A stretch of DNA of 64,000 nucleotides from Paenibacillus albiflavus (GTDB taxonomy: Bacteria > Bacillota > Bacilli > Paenibacillales > NBRC-103111). The translations under genes were made by a program, and so were the position numbers. The stretch spans positions 1 through 64,000 of the forward strand of contig NZ_SKFG01000003.1 in assembly GCF_004344915.1 (NCBI RefSeq), read 5' to 3'. This document shows positions 61,394-64,000 of this stretch, in pieces. The notes under the pieces were generated by a model. It was given only the letters and a program-made list of their open reading frames with translations, was not told where the DNA came from and did no database searches. Position 1 is the first letter of the stretch; every line of letters starts with the position of its first letter.

Positions 61394-61819
61394 TCAAATA
61401 TTCTTCTCATCATTAAACTCAATACAAAAAGGTTGCATTTCAGGTTTTAAACAGTATTCTATTCTTTGTCTAAAATCTTTCCAATCAACTTTATCAAGTG
61501 CTTCATCAATTGGAAAGAAGCCTGATTCCAGGCTTTCTGATGATCGTATTAATTCTCCTCCGATTGGCTTCGCTAAAAATAAAGTATTACAAATTGAATT
61601 TCCTACGTTCTGAAATATCCCACAAAATTTGATAATTTCAATGTCAATTCCTGATTCTTCTTTTGTTTCTCTTATTGCAGCATGAGTCAAGGATTCTCCT
61701 ACTTCTACTTGACCACCAGGCATCTCCCAGCCTCTTCTTGGTCCTTTAATTAGTAATAACTCATTTTTTCCATTTATTACAATGGCAGCTGCCGAAACGA
61801 TATGTTTTGGTGGGTTCAT
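61394..61819 (-). CDS. Nudix hydrolase
   Basis: A 141-residue Nudix domain. GGQVEVGESLTHAAIRETKE followed by ESG is the complete box. AAAIVINGKNELLLIKGPRR precedes it. ATG 61819 follows AAGGAG. The 156 bases between it and the convergent TetR gene hold coding-like residue on the minus strand only, discussed among the rejected items. Confidence 0.87.
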   Translation of the reverse strand: MNPPKHIVSAAAIVINGKNELLLIKGPRRGWEMPGGQVEVGESLTHAAIRETKEESGIDIEIIKFCGIFQNVGNSICNTLFLAKPIGGELIRSSESLESGFFPIDEALDKVDWKDFRQRIEYCLKPEMQPFCIEFNDEKNI

Positions 61820-61871
61820 AAAAGTCTCTCCTTAATATATTTATGTTAATAAGAGTATTAGCTAACGCATA

Positions 61872-62540
61872 CTATTTCCTGATTATACAATCAAATACTT
61901 TATAGTCCTTCAAATAATTCATAATATCTTCAATAATTTGTGCTAGCTCTTGAGTCGCATTAATTACTGTATCACAATTATTTTTAATCTTGTTTCCAAT
62001 TTCAAAATACATATCTCGTACCCCGTTATATAGATATTCAATCAAAAAATGATCCAAAAGGTTTATCAAAACCATCGGATCATTCCTAAGTTCTTGTGAT
62101 TTATTTAAATCAAGTATTCTTCTTGCTAACGCAATTTCAAGTGGAACATCTAAATAAATTACAATATCAATAAGATCTTTAATCTCTTCTCTTTCTCTCC
62201 CAAACGGCTCTTCTAGAAGTATGATCTTCCCCGGATTAATTGTTCTAATAGACTCCCGATCTAAATGTTCTTTGGCCCAGCCATTACTAATCGGGGCTAT
62301 AACACTTCGTCCCTGTACTAATGCTTTTAAATGCTCTCTAAGAATTGGCGTTTTAATTACATTGGGATTGGCGCCATCTTGAATCCAATCTTTAATATTA
62401 ACTGGAAAGTCACTTCTGGATACATAATCATCAAAAAACAAACAAATGACACTTGGTCCTAAGATCTTACTTAGCTCGTAAATAATAGTACTCTTACCTA
62501 CTCCAGAATATCCACTAATTCCAACAACCAAAGGTTTCAA
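61872..62540 (-). CDS. Uridine kinase-like P-loop protein
   Basis: About 222 residues. GISGYSGVGKSTIIYELSKI is Walker A. VICLFFDDYVSRSDFPVNI resembles the substrate-binding DDFY-type segment of uridine/phosphoribulokinases, IILLEEPFGREREEIKDL the Walker B/lid region, and DVPLEIALARRILD the basic lid helix. Nucleoside or pantothenate-type kinase is likely; substrate unknown. GGAG overlaps an ATG at 62549, so TTG 62540 is the better-spaced start. Confidence 0.8.
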   Translation of the reverse strand: MKPLVVGISGYSGVGKSTIIYELSKILGPSVICLFFDDYVSRSDFPVNIKDWIQDGANPNVIKTPILREHLKALVQGRSVIAPISNGWAKEHLDRESIRTINPGKIILLEEPFGREREEIKDLIDIVIYLDVPLEIALARRILDLNKSQELRNDPMVLINLLDHFLIEYLYNGVRDMYFEIGNKIKNNCDTVINATQELAQIIEDIMNYLKDYKVFDCIIRK

Positions 62541-62568
62541 ATTAATCATCTCCTAAAGAAAAATAAAT

Positions 62569-62599
62569 GAAGGGAATTCCAATTAACGGAATCCCCTTC
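62569..62599 (-). terminator. Terminator after the 150-residue gene
   Basis: GAAGGGAATTCC at 62569-62580 and GGAATCCCCTTC at 62588-62599 form a 12-bp stem with one mismatch and a 7-base loop. On the minus strand it runs into TTCATTTATTTTTCTTT. Confidence 0.82.
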
Positions 62600-62647
62600 A
62601 CCTTTGTCATTATAATATCATGGTTTTAATGATTTTCAAGAGTTTTA

Positions 62648-63100
62648 TTATTTATTAATCCCTCTCATTCCACCATATTTGTTATGTATTTGTTGTAACT
62701 GTTCTATGGTCTCTATTAAATAGCTCTGATTAGTTTCAAAACAAAATATTAATTCATTGTCTTTATCAAATCTTTCTTTATATCGTCCTTTAACTTCAAG
62801 CTTTCCAAGTTTTATAAATTCCAAACTAATTTCTAAATTTGTTTCATAAGTAATATATTGAAGAATTCCACTACAATTCTTATATGCTTTTAATAATCCT
62901 TCATAAAATAAAGATATTTCACCCGTTGTGTACCAAAGTTCACCCGTTGTATAATAATTTCCACTCGTAATTTCGACAATCCATCTAACATCATAACCAC
63001 CAAATGGACTCGTAGTATCTGGAAAACCATACACTTCATTTAAACTAACTTTGATCTGCTCTTTTTCTTCTCCTTTGATTAAAAAATAATCCAACACCAT
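62648..63100 (-). CDS. Hypothetical protein, beta-rich
   Basis: 150 residues, mainly beta strands with regular aromatic residues (DVRWIVEITSGNYYTTGELW, YTTGEISLFYEGLLKAYKNC, GKLEVKGRYKERFD). No signal peptide, membrane segment or enzyme motif. The tyrosine/tryptophan-rich strands suggest a small barrel, perhaps an immunity-type or binding protein. The ribosome site before ATG 63100 is weak. It follows the lipoprotein gene by about 50 bases and has its own terminator. Confidence 0.62.
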   Translation of the reverse strand: MVLDYFLIKGEEKEQIKVSLNEVYGFPDTTSPFGGYDVRWIVEITSGNYYTTGELWYTTGEISLFYEGLLKAYKNCSGILQYITYETNLEISLEFIKLGKLEVKGRYKERFDKDNELIFCFETNQSYLIETIEQLQQIHNKYGGMRGINK

Positions 63101-63150
63101 TCACCAACATTCTTTTTTGTTCTTGCGCACAAAAGGCGTAGCCAGTATTT

Positions 63151-63822
63151 CTATTCATCAACCTTCAACCCACCATTACTGAAAATATAAAATTGTGGTT
63201 CATTTGGTTTTGAATAAACCTCAAATTTATTATTTTTTTGATTGAATGAAATGGCTTGAGCATCTAAAGATTCGTTAACATTCGCAATGTATATTTGGTC
63301 ATCAATTAACTTATAAATACAGGTTTCAGGAATAGTTCCAATGGTTGATACAATTTCTTTGCTATTATCATGATCTAAATCAATCTCTATAATGTTGCCG
63401 TCTATACTAACAATTGGGGAAACAGAATCTTCCTTTACTTCTACATATAATGTTCTTGCGTAATTTGCACCTAGAATTCCTGAGAACGTAATTAACTTCT
63501 TTCCAAAAACGTCCGTTTCTGAAATAGAGAGTAATTCCTCTGGTGTAGAGGTCATTGAAACTGGACCTATCGAATAAAGTTTATTATTGATGAAAATACC
63601 AGCATAAATTTCACTATCTGAATTCAATTGAAATAACATTGCTTTGCATTCACTAAATGATTCAAATTTAATTAATTCATAATCAGAATCAATTACTTGA
63701 AGTTCGACAGAATTTATATAGGGTTTAAAATCAAGATTAACTATCGCTGATTCTTTACGATGCTTATCACTACAAGCTGCTATGATTAAAACGAATATAA
63801 ATATATAAATTACTTTCTTCAT
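63151..63822 (-). CDS. Lipoprotein, unknown function
   Basis: 223 residues. The signal KKVIYIFIFVLIIAACSDKH ends in a lipobox with Cys17. The mature part is beta-rich with repeated short strands (IEIDLDHDNSKEIVSTIGT); the DLDHDNSKE segment is reminiscent of calcium-binding or FG-GAP-like turns seen in Bacillota lipoproteins. GGGAG lies seven bases before ATG 63822, which overlaps the stop of the partial upstream frame as ATGA. Confidence 0.75.
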   Translation of the reverse strand: MKKVIYIFIFVLIIAACSDKHRKESAIVNLDFKPYINSVELQVIDSDYELIKFESFSECKAMLFQLNSDSEIYAGIFINNKLYSIGPVSMTSTPEELLSISETDVFGKKLITFSGILGANYARTLYVEVKEDSVSPIVSIDGNIIEIDLDHDNSKEIVSTIGTIPETCIYKLIDDQIYIANVNESLDAQAISFNQKNNKFEVYSKPNEPQFYIFSNGGLKVDE

Positions 63823-63998
63823 GCATCTGCTCCCTTATCTCTGTAATTCGGGATTTCACATAACAATTCTTGGATCCACGAAATAACCCCGCTTAGATAG
63901 CTCTTATCTTTGGCCGGGTTATTTGTTGTCTGAGCTTTTTCGTTTACATATATCCCATCCCACATAAGGCCTCTAACGATTATTAAATCGTATCCCAT
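63819..63998 (-). CDS. Partial or small protein at the right edge
   Basis: An open minus-strand frame from ATG 63998, or from beyond the window, to the TGA at 63819 reads MGYDLIIVRGLMWDG and continues through SGVISWIQELLCEIPNYRDK to GADA. It overlaps the lipoprotein start by four bases (ATGA), the arrangement of a coupled operon, which is the main reason to accept it. The ribosome site is off the edge or absent. No family recognised. A hairpin at 63881-63924 lies inside it. Confidence 0.42.
   Translation of the reverse strand: MGYDLIIVRGLMWDGIYVNEKAQTTNNPAKDKSYLSGVISWIQELLCEIPNYRDKGADA
63881..63924. terminator. Long-loop inverted repeat, possible terminator
   Basis: AAATAACCCCGC at 63881-63892 and GCCGGGTTATTT at 63913-63924 can pair over 11 of 12 positions with a 20-base loop. 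It could be a bidirectional terminator, but it lies in an open reading frame on the minus strand, so one of the two readings is wrong. Confidence 0.4.
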
Positions 63999-64000
63999 TC

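Noticed and set aside
1-64000. CRISPR arrays, tRNA or rRNA genes, prophage modules
   Set aside because: No regularly spaced repeats, cloverleaf sequences or phage structural genes were seen in either strand.

Overview
The window reads as chromosomal DNA of a low-to-moderate GC, spore-former-type Bacillota, most like Paenibacillus or a close Paenibacillaceae relative. The basis is strong AGGAGG-type ribosome binding sites with frequent TTG and GTG starts, a DUF3934-like small basic protein, a YeeN-type YebC protein, a Bacillus-like CheY and a holin-like type I toxin. This placement is inference from family resemblance; there is no rRNA or tRNA gene in the window to confirm it.

Layout. (1) 1-1.64 kb: the start of a peptidase E gene, a small membrane protein and an aminoglycoside-phosphotransferase-like kinase, all on the minus strand. 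(2) 1.69-6.12 kb: a decayed mobile island. It holds an internally deleted IS4-type remnant, a fragment of an interrupted gene, a dead secreted-protein gene, a complete-ended but dead IS4 element (17-bp inverted repeats, 9-bp target duplication) and, between IS pieces, an intact AT-rich two-gene unit. That unit encodes a Sec-exported protein with a hydrophobic helical C-terminus and four cysteines, followed by a four-helix membrane protein and a strong terminator; a bacteriocin/immunity pair is the leading hypothesis. (3) 6.2-29.1 kb: cysK and then an almost unbroken minus-strand array of single-domain accessory enzymes (Nudix, GNAT, SAM methyltransferase, HAD, HIT, VOC, isochorismatase-like), interrupted by a CheY-like regulator with a convergent histidine kinase, and by a more GC-rich AraC plus SGNH-lipoprotein cassette bracketed by 39-bp direct repeats. 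(4) 29.2-32.35 kb: a plus-strand amino-acid ABC importer operon. (5) 32.4-46.2 kb: more of the same minus-strand array, including extra copies of UppS-type and Nif3-type proteins and several broken genes. (6) 46.2-48.7 kb: a NarL/DesK-type two-component system with a CcdC-like membrane protein. (7) 48.9-58.9 kb: assorted small enzymes, a type I toxin-antitoxin locus (31-codon toxin plus opposing RNA) and a second, toxin-less copy of its RNA about 4.2 kb away, three frameshifted genes, and a haem-oxygenase-like diiron-type protein with a small partner. (8) 59.0-61.2 kb: a divergent MFS exporter/TetR pair sharing an intergenic region with two palindromic operators. (9) 61.4-64 kb: Nudix, P-loop kinase, hypothetical protein and lipoprotein genes.

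At least eight Nudix, seven GNAT and six methyltransferase genes lie here, mostly in monocistronic or short operons with one orientation. They look like a long-term landing zone for small detoxification, repair and modification enzymes rather than one pathway. Decay is frequent: two IS remnants, one solo IS end, and nonsense or frameshift lesions in at least five further genes. No CRISPR array, integron attC series, tRNA, rRNA or prophage module was seen.
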